Below are positions 33,317 to 41,340 of a DNA stretch of 64,000 bases, piece by piece (positions within the stretch are counted from its first letter, which is position 1; every line of letters starts with the position of its first letter). Made by a program: the position numbers and the translations under genes. The notes beneath the pieces are model-generated. The model worked only from the letters and a program-made list of their open reading frames with translations, ran no database searches and had not been told where the DNA came from. The DNA is from an uncultured Paenibacillaceae bacterium (GTDB taxonomy: Bacteria; Bacillota; Bacilli; Paenibacillales; K13): contig CAJXLT010000001.1 in the NCBI GenBank assembly GCA_913056365.1, positions 434,001 to 498,000 of the forward strand. Direction: 5' to 3'.

Positions 33317-34399
33317 CTAAGTATCCAACCTTAATGCGGACAGGATGGCATCACAGAGCAGCTTGTCCCGCTCCTTCATCTCGGGAATCATGTTCAGCAT
33401 ATCTCCGAAGATGGATTTGTCTTGCTTCCTTAGGAATTTCAGCTTCGTATTGCGGAAGGCCAGCGCTGTTCTCATCAAGGACTCTGCATCCTTCACAAGC
33501 TGATTACCTGCGGACGGATTGGTGAAGTGATTCGCTTGATGCAGAAGTTGGACCAGTTCGTACACACACTTCTTATGATCGAACAGGATTTGGAATGGTA
33601 AGATATTAATGTAGGACTGATGGGCAATAAGCGCTTGGATGTATTCCTCAAACTTCGTATATACTTCAAGTCCGAATACCGCTTGCTCATAAGTATGCGG
33701 CAGCATGGCTAGTCTGGTAGAAGTGTTATGGCTATGCAGGTAGTCACTTAGCAGCTGATGAATGAGGGATATATGTAGCTCAGTATGAGCGTCTTCGCGC
33801 AGCTTTATTACTTTGAGAGGTCTTGTCGGTACGTCATCAATGTGCAGAATGAGGCTGCTGTAAGGAATCGTCATGGATTGGAATTGCCTCGTGGTCGTGA
33901 AGGTGAAGTCCAATACGTGATAGACCTGTTCCTTATCATCGAAGCCGTGTATGAGCAAGTTACTGTAACGGTGCCGCTGCGCATAAGCGTGTGTGTGGGA
34001 TAAGTAATATTGATCGCAGTTCACTTCGACATAGCGGCCTTCATCAATTCGTGTCCGGATGAAGGTAGTTGCGGAATCCTTGGTGAACCACGCCGGATCG
34101 GTCATGTGGATCTCTAACCAAGGATTTGGCGTATAGTCGTCGGTCAGGCAGTCATGAATGAGATAAAACTGCAGCCAGTGGTAGTCATCTTTAATTTCGC
34201 TTCGCGTATACAATTGCAAAAAACGATTGAGAATCCAAGAGCGGCTTTCAGGGACATTGGCCATGATTGCGAAGGGGATGCAATAATTTTTGTAAGACAT
34301 GATGAGGGGCTGTCCGATTGGTAACACCTTTTTCACTAACTCACCATCCTTTGGCACTTTTATTTCCTCATCGTACGCAATCAAGTCGGCAGGCGTCAA
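33317..34399 (-). CDS. Orphan BtrH_N-like protein (possible papain-like fold)
   Basis: A 360-residue cytosolic protein without signal or membrane segments. A cysteine near residue 39 (YKNYCIPFAIM), the segment TRIDEGRYVEVNCDQYYL near 120-135 and SNLLIHGFDDKEQVYHVLDFT near 148-168 resemble the butirosin BtrH N-terminal (peptidase C39-like) fold found near peptide and aminoglycoside biosynthesis genes. The C-terminal half (190-360) is helical and unrecognised. No biosynthetic cluster is adjacent. The only upstream start is TTG 34399, one base from GAGGG, so the start is doubtful. Family assignment is tentative. Confidence 0.5.
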   Translation of the reverse strand: MTPADLIAYDEEIKVPKDGELVKKVLPIGQPLIMSYKNYCIPFAIMANVPESRSWILNRFLQLYTRSEIKDDYHWLQFYLIHDCLTDDYTPNPWLEIHMTDPAWFTKDSATTFIRTRIDEGRYVEVNCDQYYLSHTHAYAQRHRYSNLLIHGFDDKEQVYHVLDFTFTTTRQFQSMTIPYSSLILHIDDVPTRPLKVIKLREDAHTELHISLIHQLLSDYLHSHNTSTRLAMLPHTYEQAVFGLEVYTKFEEYIQALIAHQSYINILPFQILFDHKKCVYELVQLLHQANHFTNPSAGNQLVKDAESLMRTALAFRNTKLKFLRKQDKSIFGDMLNMIPEMKERDKLLCDAILSALRLDT

Positions 34400-34421
34400 C
34401 CCTCATTTCGTTGCATGACAA

Positions 34422-34473
34422 GTAAGCTGCTTTTCCAGTGGCTTGAATAGATAGCCAAGAAGAAGCAGCTTAC
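34422..34473. other. Long hairpin between two reverse-strand genes
   Basis: GTAAGCTGCTT (34422-34432) pairs perfectly with AAGCAGCTTAC (34463-34473), an 11-pair stem with a 30-base loop. It lies downstream of the SASP-like gene on the minus strand but lacks a T-tract. Confidence 0.5.
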
Positions 34474-34500
34474 ACGCAGTAGTTCAATATCGGTGATGTT

Positions 34501-34683
34501 TTAGTTTTTGTATTTGTGCGGTTCGGCTTGGTGATCACGCGAGTTTTGACCGCTGTGCTTGACGTTATGTCTAGCCACTTCCTCGGCGAATTCGGTTGCG
34601 GCGCGTTCTGATTCACGGGTGTTGATCGGTATGCCGTCTTGAGTAGCTTTAGGTGCAGCTGTCTGCTTCGAGTTGTTCTGCAT
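34501..34683 (-). CDS. Small acid-soluble spore protein-like peptide (gamma-type candidate)
   Basis: A 60-residue, very hydrophilic protein with the segment AATEFAEEVARHNVKHSGQN. This resembles the EFASETxxxxVKxxN repeat of gamma-type SASP, the amino-acid reserve of spores. Only one such repeat is present; normal gamma SASP have two or three, so it may be a reduced or different spore peptide. AAAGGATGG precedes the ATG. It lies 32 bases after the coiled-coil gene at 34716 and is likely cotranscribed with it. No sigma-G promoter was recognised. Confidence 0.45.
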   Translation of the reverse strand: MQNNSKQTAAPKATQDGIPINTRESERAATEFAEEVARHNVKHSGQNSRDHQAEPHKYKN

Positions 34684-34715
34684 GATGCAATCCCATCCTT
34701 TCCTAGTTGTTCACA

Positions 34716-35033
34716 TTAGCGGATTTGCTTTGGTTGTTGCGTCTCATCCATCGCAAGCTCAACCGATTGAATCGATTGCTCCAATTGTTGGACGGTTTGC
34801 TTAACTTGCTGCAGTTGCGATTCATTGGCTTCGGATTCCACATCTTGCATGTTCGCTTCGATCGTGTGGTGCAAGTGGCGCATACGTGCCGCAGCTTGGC
34901 GCATTTGCTCAGGATCTGCGCTTTGCTTAGCGAATTCCCATTCACTGACTGCTTCATGCGCTTCTGTAATGCGTTGATTCGCATCTTCCCATGCGCGAAG
35001 CAGCCGACTCTGATGCTGTTCGTATTCGACCAT
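34716..35033 (-). CDS. Small Gln/Glu-rich coiled-coil protein
   Basis: A 105-residue protein that is almost wholly helical and charged. Heptad-like stretches run from residue 5 to 100 (AWEDANQRITEAHEAVSEWE, QVKQTVQQLEQSIQSVELAM). It has no signal, cysteine or membrane segment. AGGAGG lies about 10 bases before ATG 35033; an in-frame ATG 24 bases further upstream precedes that motif and is not used. I do not recognise the family. Pairing with the SASP-like gene suggests, but does not show, a role in spores. Confidence 0.55.
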   Translation of the reverse strand: MVEYEQHQSRLLRAWEDANQRITEAHEAVSEWEFAKQSADPEQMRQAAARMRHLHHTIEANMQDVESEANESQLQQVKQTVQQLEQSIQSVELAMDETQQPKQIR

Positions 35034-35132
35034 TATGGATATGCCTCCTGACTTCATTCCATGTATGCAGCTCTTAGCTTATGTCGATTGTTGTGATTTT
35101 ATCACGGAGGCATGTTGACACTTGAGAGGCAA

Positions 35133-35161
35133 TTGATTGTTGTAAATCGATCATGTATAAT
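35133..35161 (+). promoter_or_regulatory. Candidate promoter of the CuA protein gene
   Basis: TTGATT (35133-35138), 17 bases, TATAAT (35156-35161). It would give a leader of about 125 bases. A second, weaker candidate (TTACCA, 18 bases, TACAAT at 35251-35256) lies nearer the gene. Confidence 0.45.
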
Positions 35162-35292
35162 AATGAAGGTTCCATTCGGGTGATCGGAATTGTCACAGAT
35201 TTTTCACGATTGTACCGATCTATGACTTACCATTCCATGCAACAATCCATTACAATAAGATAACGGACTACTAGGAATTGGGGGATTTTTTC

Positions 35293-35661
35293 ATGCACAA
35301 GTGGATCATGTTTGCCATGTTTATTGCAGCTAGTGCAGCAGCAATCGTGTTCTCGATTACACTGATCGAGCCGAAGGAAGGCGTCGAAGAGGAAGTCGGT
35401 GAGAATGAGCTTCGTTTCGTGCTGTCGAATTTCGAATTTGACCAACAGGAATATCATGTTGCACTCGGCGAGACGATGACGGTCTCGATGAAGAATGCAA
35501 ATGGGGTACATGGCGTAGCGATTCCGGATTATGGCATTGATATTACGGAAGGCGATGCGGTAGAAGTAACATTCGACCAAGCTGGAACCTTCGAACTCGA
35601 ATGCTCTATCATGTGTGGACTGGGTCATGCGGAAATGGTAGCGACTCTTGTCGTAGAATAA
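35293..35661 (+). CDS. Stand-alone CuA (cytochrome c oxidase subunit II-like) protein
   Basis: A 122-residue protein with one N-terminal membrane anchor (residues 3-25) and an extracytoplasmic cupredoxin domain. The complete CuA set is visible: His in NGVHGVAI and CSIMCGLGHAEM, which supplies two Cys, His and Met with the spacing of oxidase subunit II. The usual second transmembrane helix of CoxB and all other oxidase subunits are absent nearby. It may carry electrons, deliver copper or serve another oxidase. GGGGGA precedes ATG 35293. Monocistronic with its own terminator. Confidence 0.85.
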   Translation: MHKWIMFAMFIAASAAAIVFSITLIEPKEGVEEEVGENELRFVLSNFEFDQQEYHVALGETMTVSMKNANGVHGVAIPDYGIDITEGDAVEVTFDQAGTFELECSIMCGLGHAEMVATLVVE

Positions 35662-35680
35662 CAATTGAACAGCAAGCCCA

Positions 35681-35728
35681 AAAGATCATTCAACGGCACA
35701 TCGAGGCCGAGGATGGTCTTTTTTTTTT
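35681..35728 (+). terminator. Rho-independent terminator after the CuA gene
   Basis: AGATCAT pairs with ATGGTCT (one G-T), with an inner CGG/CCG stem, followed by a run of about twelve T. Confidence 0.9.
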
Positions 35729-35812
35729 TCGTTACTGCGGAATACAGGGCGTATTTCGTTCCCATACTAGAAGGAAACGTATATTTATGTTGGTCCGAAA
35801 GGTGGTTCGACC

Positions 35813-36958
35813 ATGCATTGGCGGTCCCACTTGCAACAAGAAAAGTCGATTACAGGAAACGTACGTGTGAACAAAAGCACGAAGCGTCTCGTTCCGCAAC
35901 TTCAACCGAAGGAGATAGCTGTTATTTGCCACGAGGATTTGGACGAAATCGCTGCTGATGGCTTGATCGGAGCCAGAGTGAGCGCTGTAGTGAATGCATC
36001 TCGCACGATGAGTGGCGCTTTTATGGCAAAAGGGGCAGAGCTTATGCTGAGGGCAGGGATACCTGTTGTCGAGGTTCGTCAGCAATACTTTGCCCAATTC
36101 CAGTCTGGGATGCGGATTACTATCCATCATCAATATATTGCTTGTGAGGATGGGGCGCGTATTCCTTGTCGGCTGTTCGATTGGCACGCTTGGAATCGAT
36201 GTAAGCATCGTGCAAGTCAGAACGAACAGTTATGTTTGGAACAATTTATTGACAATACCTTAACGTATGCGCATCAGGAGAAAGTGCAGTTTCTGGATGC
36301 TTTAGTCTTGCCGGTCTTGCATACGCCGTTACAAGGACGGCATGTGCTTGTAGTTGTGAGGGGCAGCGGCTTTCGCGAGGATCTGCTTGCGCTTAGTGAT
36401 TATATAGGTGAATACAAGCCGATTCTGATTGGGGTAGATGGCGGAGCAGATGCGCTGCTGTCCTGCGGCTATTGTCCGAATCTGATTATCGGTGATATGG
36501 ACAGCGTGACGAATGAAGCGCTGCTAAGCGGAGCAGAGGTTATCGTTCATGCCTATCCGAATGGGCACGCTCCGGGTATGAAGCGAATCAAGCGACTTGG
36601 AATCTGGGCGATCAGTGTACCGGCTGCGGGAACAAGCGAGGATCTCGCTATGCGTATCGCGTATGAGAAGGGGGCTTCTCTCATCGTGACGCTTGGCACT
36701 CACACCCATATGATCGATTTCCTGGAGAAGGGGCGTAAAGGCATGGCCAGCACATTATTAGTGCGAATGAAAATTGGCGGTAAATTGGTAGATGCGAAAG
36801 GGATTAGCAAGCTCTACAAGAAAAAGCCGCGCATTCGTCAGCTCTGGATGATTCCTGCCGCCAGCTTAGTGCCTATTGCTATGCTTGCTGTTATTCAGCC
36901 GCAATTCCGTGACATGCTGTCAGCTGCGTGGATGCTGGTTATTGGGACGCTTGCTTAA
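35813..36958 (+). CDS. steA: SteA-like cytokinetic ring protein
   Basis: A 381-residue protein with an N-terminal domain (PKEIAVICHEDLDEIAADGLIGARVSAVVNAS), a middle domain resembling thiamin pyrophosphokinase (IGVDGGADALLSCGYCPNLIIGDMDSV) and one C-terminal transmembrane helix (near 343-362). In Corynebacterium, SteA with SteB acts at the septum and affects daughter-cell separation. AAAGGTGG precedes the ATG. It heads a run of four genes: steA, steB, a family 2 glycosyltransferase and a MraY/WecA-like transferase. Confidence 0.85.
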   Translation: MHWRSHLQQEKSITGNVRVNKSTKRLVPQLQPKEIAVICHEDLDEIAADGLIGARVSAVVNASRTMSGAFMAKGAELMLRAGIPVVEVRQQYFAQFQSGMRITIHHQYIACEDGARIPCRLFDWHAWNRCKHRASQNEQLCLEQFIDNTLTYAHQEKVQFLDALVLPVLHTPLQGRHVLVVVRGSGFREDLLALSDYIGEYKPILIGVDGGADALLSCGYCPNLIIGDMDSVTNEALLSGAEVIVHAYPNGHAPGMKRIKRLGIWAISVPAAGTSEDLAMRIAYEKGASLIVTLGTHTHMIDFLEKGRKGMASTLLVRMKIGGKLVDAKGISKLYKKKPRIRQLWMIPAASLVPIAMLAVIQPQFRDMLSAAWMLVIGTLA

Positions 36959-37020
36959 CGGAAGCCTTCTTCAAAATTCAAGAGCGATGCAGAGTGCGTA
37001 AGACGCAAGGGGGGATGCGG

Positions 37021-37632
37021 ATGGTTTCGATGAGAGTTCATATCAGTACGATTGTTGCCGTGTTCGTCGCTCTCGGTATTGGGCTGGTGATCGGTGGTAC
37101 TATGGGACCAAGTCTTGTGTTAGATGCGCAAGGACAACTGCTGCAATCTGTACAGAATCGCTATAAGGAGCTTGCTGTACAGCATGAGCAACTCGAAGGT
37201 GAACTGCACAATTACCATTCGCTTACTCGCTTGTTAGCTCCAGAAATGAACGGGTTACGCATTGTTTGGCAAGGTAATCGAGATCAGCAAGCTGACCATC
37301 TCATCGAACGGCTCAGACAATTAGGCGCTGTCGTGACGATCGAAAACGCCGATCTCCCTGCTTCTGAATGGGTGTTCGAACCGGATTTGCTGCTGATCGC
37401 GGAATCGGCTGCAGCTGAACAGATGTCGATCAAGACGGTAGACGAGATCGACGATGCAGGTAGCGTAATGAACGATCGCAGTCTGGTGCCCGTATTGGAC
37501 ATAAGGGAGCATGGCTTCCATGGCAGCGTCCCGGAGAATACGGCACACTTAATTAAGCTCGTGCAGCGAACGCTGATGGAGAAGGAGGCGCCACATGCAG
37601 CAAGTGTCAGTCATTATTCCAGCATGGAATGA
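37021..37632 (+). CDS. steB: SteB/MctB-like copper transporter-family protein
   Basis: A 203-residue protein with one N-terminal transmembrane helix (ISTIVAVFVALGIGLVIGGTM, about residues 8-28). A coiled-coil segment follows (LLQSVQNRYKELAVQHEQLEGEL), then a soluble domain. Databases label this family copper transporter (MctB) after the mycobacterial outer membrane protein; in actinobacteria the steA-adjacent member is SteB. GGGGGG is 6 bases before ATG 37021. It overlaps the next gene by 38 bases. It probably forms a membrane complex with SteA. Confidence 0.8.
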   Translation: MVSMRVHISTIVAVFVALGIGLVIGGTMGPSLVLDAQGQLLQSVQNRYKELAVQHEQLEGELHNYHSLTRLLAPEMNGLRIVWQGNRDQQADHLIERLRQLGAVVTIENADLPASEWVFEPDLLLIAESAAAEQMSIKTVDEIDDAGSVMNDRSLVPVLDIREHGFHGSVPENTAHLIKLVQRTLMEKEAPHAASVSHYSSME

Positions 37633-38284
37633 AGCGAAGCGCATTGCGGCTACGCTAGAGTCGTTGCATCAGGCGAACCGATTTCGCAGATGGTATCATC
37701 AACTGCTCGTAGTGGATGATGGCAGTACAGATGAGACTCCGCAAGCAGCTGGAAGGTGGGCAGATGTCGTTATCCGCCATACAGCGAACCGGGGGAAAGG
37801 CGCCGCGTTAGAGAGCGGTTGGCGTCATTCCGCCGGCAGCATCGTTGTATTTCTTGACGCCGATCTGGGCGAGTCCGCAGCAGTTGCTCACATGCTGTTG
37901 GAGCCTGTCGTTCAGCAACGAGCAGATATGTGCATTGCGAAGCTACCGGCAGCTTCACGCAAGGGGGGATTCGGACTCGTGAAGGGGCTTGCGACGACTG
38001 GTATTTCCAAGCTTGGCGGCTTTCGCCCTGAAGCTCCATTATCCGGGCAGCGGGCAGTCAGACGCGAAGTTCTGGAATCTGTCGGCTCCTTGGCGGGCGG
38101 CTTCGGCATTGAGGTCGGCTTGACGATCGATGCATTGCGTCAAGGCTATCGAGTCTGTGAGGCGGAGGTGCCGTTCCGTCATCGGGAGACGGGACGAGAT
38201 TGGGGCGGATTCGTGCACCGCGGCAAGCAATTTTACGCTGTAGGTATGACGTTGATGCAGAAGTGGCGGGACCGTCCGTGCTAA
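37595..38284 (+). CDS. Family 2 glycosyltransferase
   Basis: A 229-residue GT-A enzyme with VSVIIPAWNEAKRI at the N-terminus, VVDDGSTDETP near residue 41, a nucleotide-sugar segment NRGKGAALESGW and a DxD-like FLDADLGES near 88. It has no membrane segments. This is the dolichol-phosphate-mannose-synthase-like subgroup that often uses lipid-phosphate acceptors. It starts inside steB after GAGAAGGAGG, so it is coupled to it. The donor and acceptor are unknown; the neighbouring polyprenyl-phosphate transferase suggests an envelope glycan. Confidence 0.85.
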   Translation: MQQVSVIIPAWNEAKRIAATLESLHQANRFRRWYHQLLVVDDGSTDETPQAAGRWADVVIRHTANRGKGAALESGWRHSAGSIVVFLDADLGESAAVAHMLLEPVVQQRADMCIAKLPAASRKGGFGLVKGLATTGISKLGGFRPEAPLSGQRAVRREVLESVGSLAGGFGIEVGLTIDALRQGYRVCEAEVPFRHRETGRDWGGFVHRGKQFYAVGMTLMQKWRDRPC

Positions 38285-38319
38285 GCGATGTGCTCGTACC
38301 GGATGGCTGGAGCTCACTG

Positions 38320-39210
38320 ATGTGGCTTGTCTTATGGGGGTGGACAGGCGCAGCGGCAGCGGTTGCAGCGTGGGCGGTTCCTCGCTTCTTGGCCGCGCAT
38401 CAATTGACTGCGCTTAATTACCGCAAGCAACCGATACCGCTTGGCAGCGGATTGGCTGTGTGGATCACAGTAGCTGCCCATTCCATGTTTCTATCTGTTG
38501 CAGTAGGCGATGAATGGATGTTCCCTAGCTTGCCAGTGGCAGCAACGGTTGTTTTTTTGGCAGGATGGTTGGATGATACAGTGGGAGATGTGGATGTTAA
38601 AGGATTGCGAGGACATTGGCAAGCTTTACGATATGAGGCGCGGTTGACGACAGGTACGTTGAAAGCGCTAGCGGCAGCTGGTGCTGCACTCTGGATGAGC
38701 ACGCTGCTTGCTGGTGCGTTACCTTCGATGCGTAGCATGGATGTGCTAGGGACAGCCGCGACAACACTCATTTGGCTAGTTCGCTGGTGTCTGGCTTTCT
38801 TGCTTATGTGCTTGTCTGCTAATGCGCTCAATCTTCTGGACCTTCGCCCTGGTCGGGCCTTGAAGGGTTTTTTTGTAATGGGTGGTGTGGTGCTGTTGGG
38901 TAGTGTGTGGCAGGACGCTTTGTTCGAAGCCCTCGTATGCTTGCTGCCTGTGTTGTTGTCTGCGCTGTGTTTGTTTCGCCAAGATATCCGGGCGCATTCC
39001 ATGCTTGGCGATTCTGGTGCGAATCTACTCGGATTTATAACCGGCTTCGCAGTTGCGGCTTATACGTCCTGGCTTGTACAGATATGGGTTGTGACTGTGT
39101 TGATTGTACTGCATTGGGCAGCAGAACGAATATCGTTGTCCGAGGTTATCGATCGAACAGGACTGCTGTACTGGCTAGACAGATTAGGCAGGGCTGATCG
39201 GCAGTCCTAG
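38320..39210 (+). CDS. MraY/WecA-like polyprenyl-phosphate glycosyl-1-phosphate transferase
   Basis: A 296-residue polytopic membrane protein with about nine helices. It has the family's cytoplasmic motifs: GWLDDTVGD (DDxxD-like, near 88-96), NALNLLDLRPGRALKGF (the conserved NxxNxxDGxDG region, here diverged) and HSMLGDSGANLLGF. Such enzymes move sugar-phosphate from UDP-sugar to undecaprenyl phosphate. ATG 38320 has GGAG 7 bases upstream; a longer start at GTG 38278 has no good ribosome site and would overlap the upstream gene. Last gene of the steA operon. Confidence 0.75.
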   Translation: MWLVLWGWTGAAAAVAAWAVPRFLAAHQLTALNYRKQPIPLGSGLAVWITVAAHSMFLSVAVGDEWMFPSLPVAATVVFLAGWLDDTVGDVDVKGLRGHWQALRYEARLTTGTLKALAAAGAALWMSTLLAGALPSMRSMDVLGTAATTLIWLVRWCLAFLLMCLSANALNLLDLRPGRALKGFFVMGGVVLLGSVWQDALFEALVCLLPVLLSALCLFRQDIRAHSMLGDSGANLLGFITGFAVAAYTSWLVQIWVVTVLIVLHWAAERISLSEVIDRTGLLYWLDRLGRADRQS

Positions 39211-39289
39211 CATCTTAAGCTTGAATATGCATTGCAGATAACGCCGCATTCGCCAGAGCTGAACGCGGCATAGACATGAGAGCGGGTTT

Positions 39290-39565
39290 TTATTTCCGCT
39301 TCGCCTTGAAGCGTGGTGCGACATAGTTGCGCTTGCGGTCGCGGAAGAAGATCCAACCGCCTATAAATCCTACTCCTACGCCGAACAGCAGCAGACCGAA
39401 TATAAACTGCCCCCAGCCGAAGCCAGTAGTTGATGGTGATTCCTCGCCAAAGCTGGCGACGTATGCGAAGACCGCATCTTTCATCTCGAGAAAGCCGAAC
39501 GTTGCGGCCAAGCCAGGTATGACGAGCAGCAGCACGGCAATCAGTCGTGCAAGTAATGGGTTCAT
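39290..39565 (-). CDS. DUF2627 membrane protein (YqzF-like)
   Basis: A 91-residue protein with two hydrophobic helices (residues 5-25, LIAVLLLVIPGLAATFGFLEM, and 50-73) and a basic C-terminus. It matches DUF2627, whose B. subtilis member yqzF sits next to the bkd operon, exactly as here. Function unknown. It is divergent from lpd across about 176 bases. Confidence 0.8.
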   Translation of the reverse strand: MNPLLARLIAVLLLVIPGLAATFGFLEMKDAVFAYVASFGEESPSTTGFGWGQFIFGLLLFGVGVGFIGGWIFFRDRKRNYVAPRFKAKRK

Positions 39566-39741
39566 CGGGCAAACCTACTTTCTTCTGTACATGATGTTGG
39601 TATTCGGACAAATTCCGTTCTCCCCCTATATTTCCGCGCACGAAAAAGGTTAGAATAGAGAGACGGTATTTGCTAGTATATATCATAATAACATAGCTTG
39701 TCTCTGACACATAGATTGTGATAACGGGAGGGTTCGAAGGA

Positions 39742-41184
39742 ATGGCTACGAAGGAATATGACGTGATTGTGCTGGGCGGCGGGATCGGCGGCTATACAGC
39801 TGCGATTCGGGCGTCCCAATTGGGCAAGACTGCTGCAGTTGTCGAGCGGGACAAGATCGGGGGCACCTGCTTGCATCGGGGATGTATTCCGAGCAAGGCG
39901 CTGCTGCGCAGTGCTGAGTTGTACGACACAATGCGCGACAGTGCTTCATATGGGATCGTGACGGAAGGTGTGCGATTGGATTTCTCCGCGGTGCAGCAGC
40001 GTAAGAATCAAATCGTCGGCCAGCTGTACAAAGGGCTGCAATTTCTGATGAAAAAACATAAGATCGACGTGTATACCGGCAACGGACGGGTGATCGGTCC
40101 TTCGATCTTCTCACCGCGCAGCGGATCGCTAGCAGTCGAGGCTGAGACGGAGGAGGACAGTGTAACCTTGGTTGCGCCGCATACGATTGTTGCAACGGGT
40201 TCAAGACCGAGCAAGCTGCCGGGACTCGATACGGACGGGGAGCGCATTCTGACGAGTGATGAAGCGTTGGAGCTGCAGGAGCTGCCTTCATCCGTTGTTA
40301 TCATCGGCGGCGGTGTAATCGGCTGCGAATGGGCGTCGATGCTTCAGGACTTCGGCGTTCAAGTAACACTCGTCGAGGCTGCAGAGAGACTGCTGCCTGC
40401 GGAGGATCGCGATGTAAGCCGGGAACTCGAGCGGTTGTTCAAGCGTCGGGGCATCGTAGTATATACGAAGTCGAAGCTGAACATACAGAGCGTCGAGAAT
40501 ACCGGAAGCGCTGTAGAGCTGACTGTCGACCGTAAGGATGAGCCAGTTAGGCTGCAAGCGGATATGATGCTTGTTGCAGTCGGCAGGCAAGCGAATGTGG
40601 ACAGCATCGGTTTGGAGAACACGGACGTGCGGATAGAGAACGGATTCATTCATGTGAATGAGCATTACCAGTCAACGGAATCGCACATCTATGCGGTGGG
40701 TGATTGTATTGGCGGTTATCAATTGGCCCATGCTGCTGCGCATGAAGCGATTGCGGCAGTGGAGCACATTGCTGGTGTGAAGAAGTCTGTTGCCTTACAA
40801 GGTCCGGCATCGTCGGCACTTGTTCCCCGTTGTGTATATTCACGCCCGGAGACAGCTTCGGTTGGGTGGACAGAAGAAGAGGCTGTGCAGCACGGTCATC
40901 AGGTCAAGGTAGGGAAAATCTCGTTCAAGGCACTGGGCAAAGCGCTTGTTCACGGTCAGAACGATGGATTCGTGAAAGTGATTGCGGACAAGGATACGAA
41001 CGACTTGCTAGGCGTTCATATGATTGGACCGCATGTGACGGATCTGATCGCGGAGGCGGGCATCGCGCAGCTGCTAGATGCTACCCCTTGGGAGCTCGGT
41101 CAGTTTGCACATCCGCACCCATCCTTGTCTGAAGCATTGGCAGAAGCGATGCTGGCGGTCGATGGGCAGGCAACCGGGTCCTGA
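39742..41184 (+). CDS. lpdV: Dihydrolipoyl dehydrogenase (E3) of the branched-chain complex
   Basis: A 480-residue FAD enzyme that reoxidises dihydrolipoamide on E2 with NAD. FAD loop VIVLGGGIGGYTAAIRA, redox disulfide GGTCLHRGCIPSK (Cys43 and Cys48), NAD loop VIIGGGVIGCEWASML near 180, FAD motif YAVGDCIGGYQLAHAA and the C-terminal catalytic HPHPSLSEAL are all present. GGGAGGG is 10 bases before ATG 39742. It heads the lpd-E1alpha-E1beta-E2 group, although a separate promoter lies between it and E1alpha. Confidence 0.93.
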   Translation: MATKEYDVIVLGGGIGGYTAAIRASQLGKTAAVVERDKIGGTCLHRGCIPSKALLRSAELYDTMRDSASYGIVTEGVRLDFSAVQQRKNQIVGQLYKGLQFLMKKHKIDVYTGNGRVIGPSIFSPRSGSLAVEAETEEDSVTLVAPHTIVATGSRPSKLPGLDTDGERILTSDEALELQELPSSVVIIGGGVIGCEWASMLQDFGVQVTLVEAAERLLPAEDRDVSRELERLFKRRGIVVYTKSKLNIQSVENTGSAVELTVDRKDEPVRLQADMMLVAVGRQANVDSIGLENTDVRIENGFIHVNEHYQSTESHIYAVGDCIGGYQLAHAAAHEAIAAVEHIAGVKKSVALQGPASSALVPRCVYSRPETASVGWTEEEAVQHGHQVKVGKISFKALGKALVHGQNDGFVKVIADKDTNDLLGVHMIGPHVTDLIAEAGIAQLLDATPWELGQFAHPHPSLSEALAEAMLAVDGQATGS

Positions 41185-41242
41185 TTGGAACCGAATGTGG
41201 TAAGCAACAATTGGTCTTAGCGGAACATATGACAAGTATCAC

Positions 41243-41272
41243 TTGGATTCCGGTTGACGGAAGCGTTATAAT
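41243..41272 (+). promoter_or_regulatory. Promoter ahead of bkdAA
   Basis: TTGGAT (41243-41248), 18 bases, TATAAT (41267-41272). Transcription would start near 41279, just before the FapR-like inverted repeat. Confidence 0.55.
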
Positions 41273-41288
41273 ACTTATATCTTACTAC

Positions 41289-41305
41289 TAGTACCAGGTA
41301 ATAAG
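41289..41305 (+). promoter_or_regulatory. FapR-like operator downstream of the bkdAA promoter
   Basis: CTAGTACCAGGTAATAA matches the FapR consensus TTAGTACCTDRTACTAA at 14 of 17 positions as I recall that consensus. It sits at about +11 to +27 of the proposed transcript. FapR represses fatty acid and phospholipid genes and is released by malonyl-CoA. Confidence 0.4.
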
Positions 41306-41340
41306 AATGAGACCACAATCCTGTATACAGGAGGATGACT

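Noticed and set aside
41257-41272. TTGACG close to TATAAT as a promoter for bkdAA
   Set aside because: Only 7 bases separate the two elements. TTGGAT with an 18-base spacer is the better -35.
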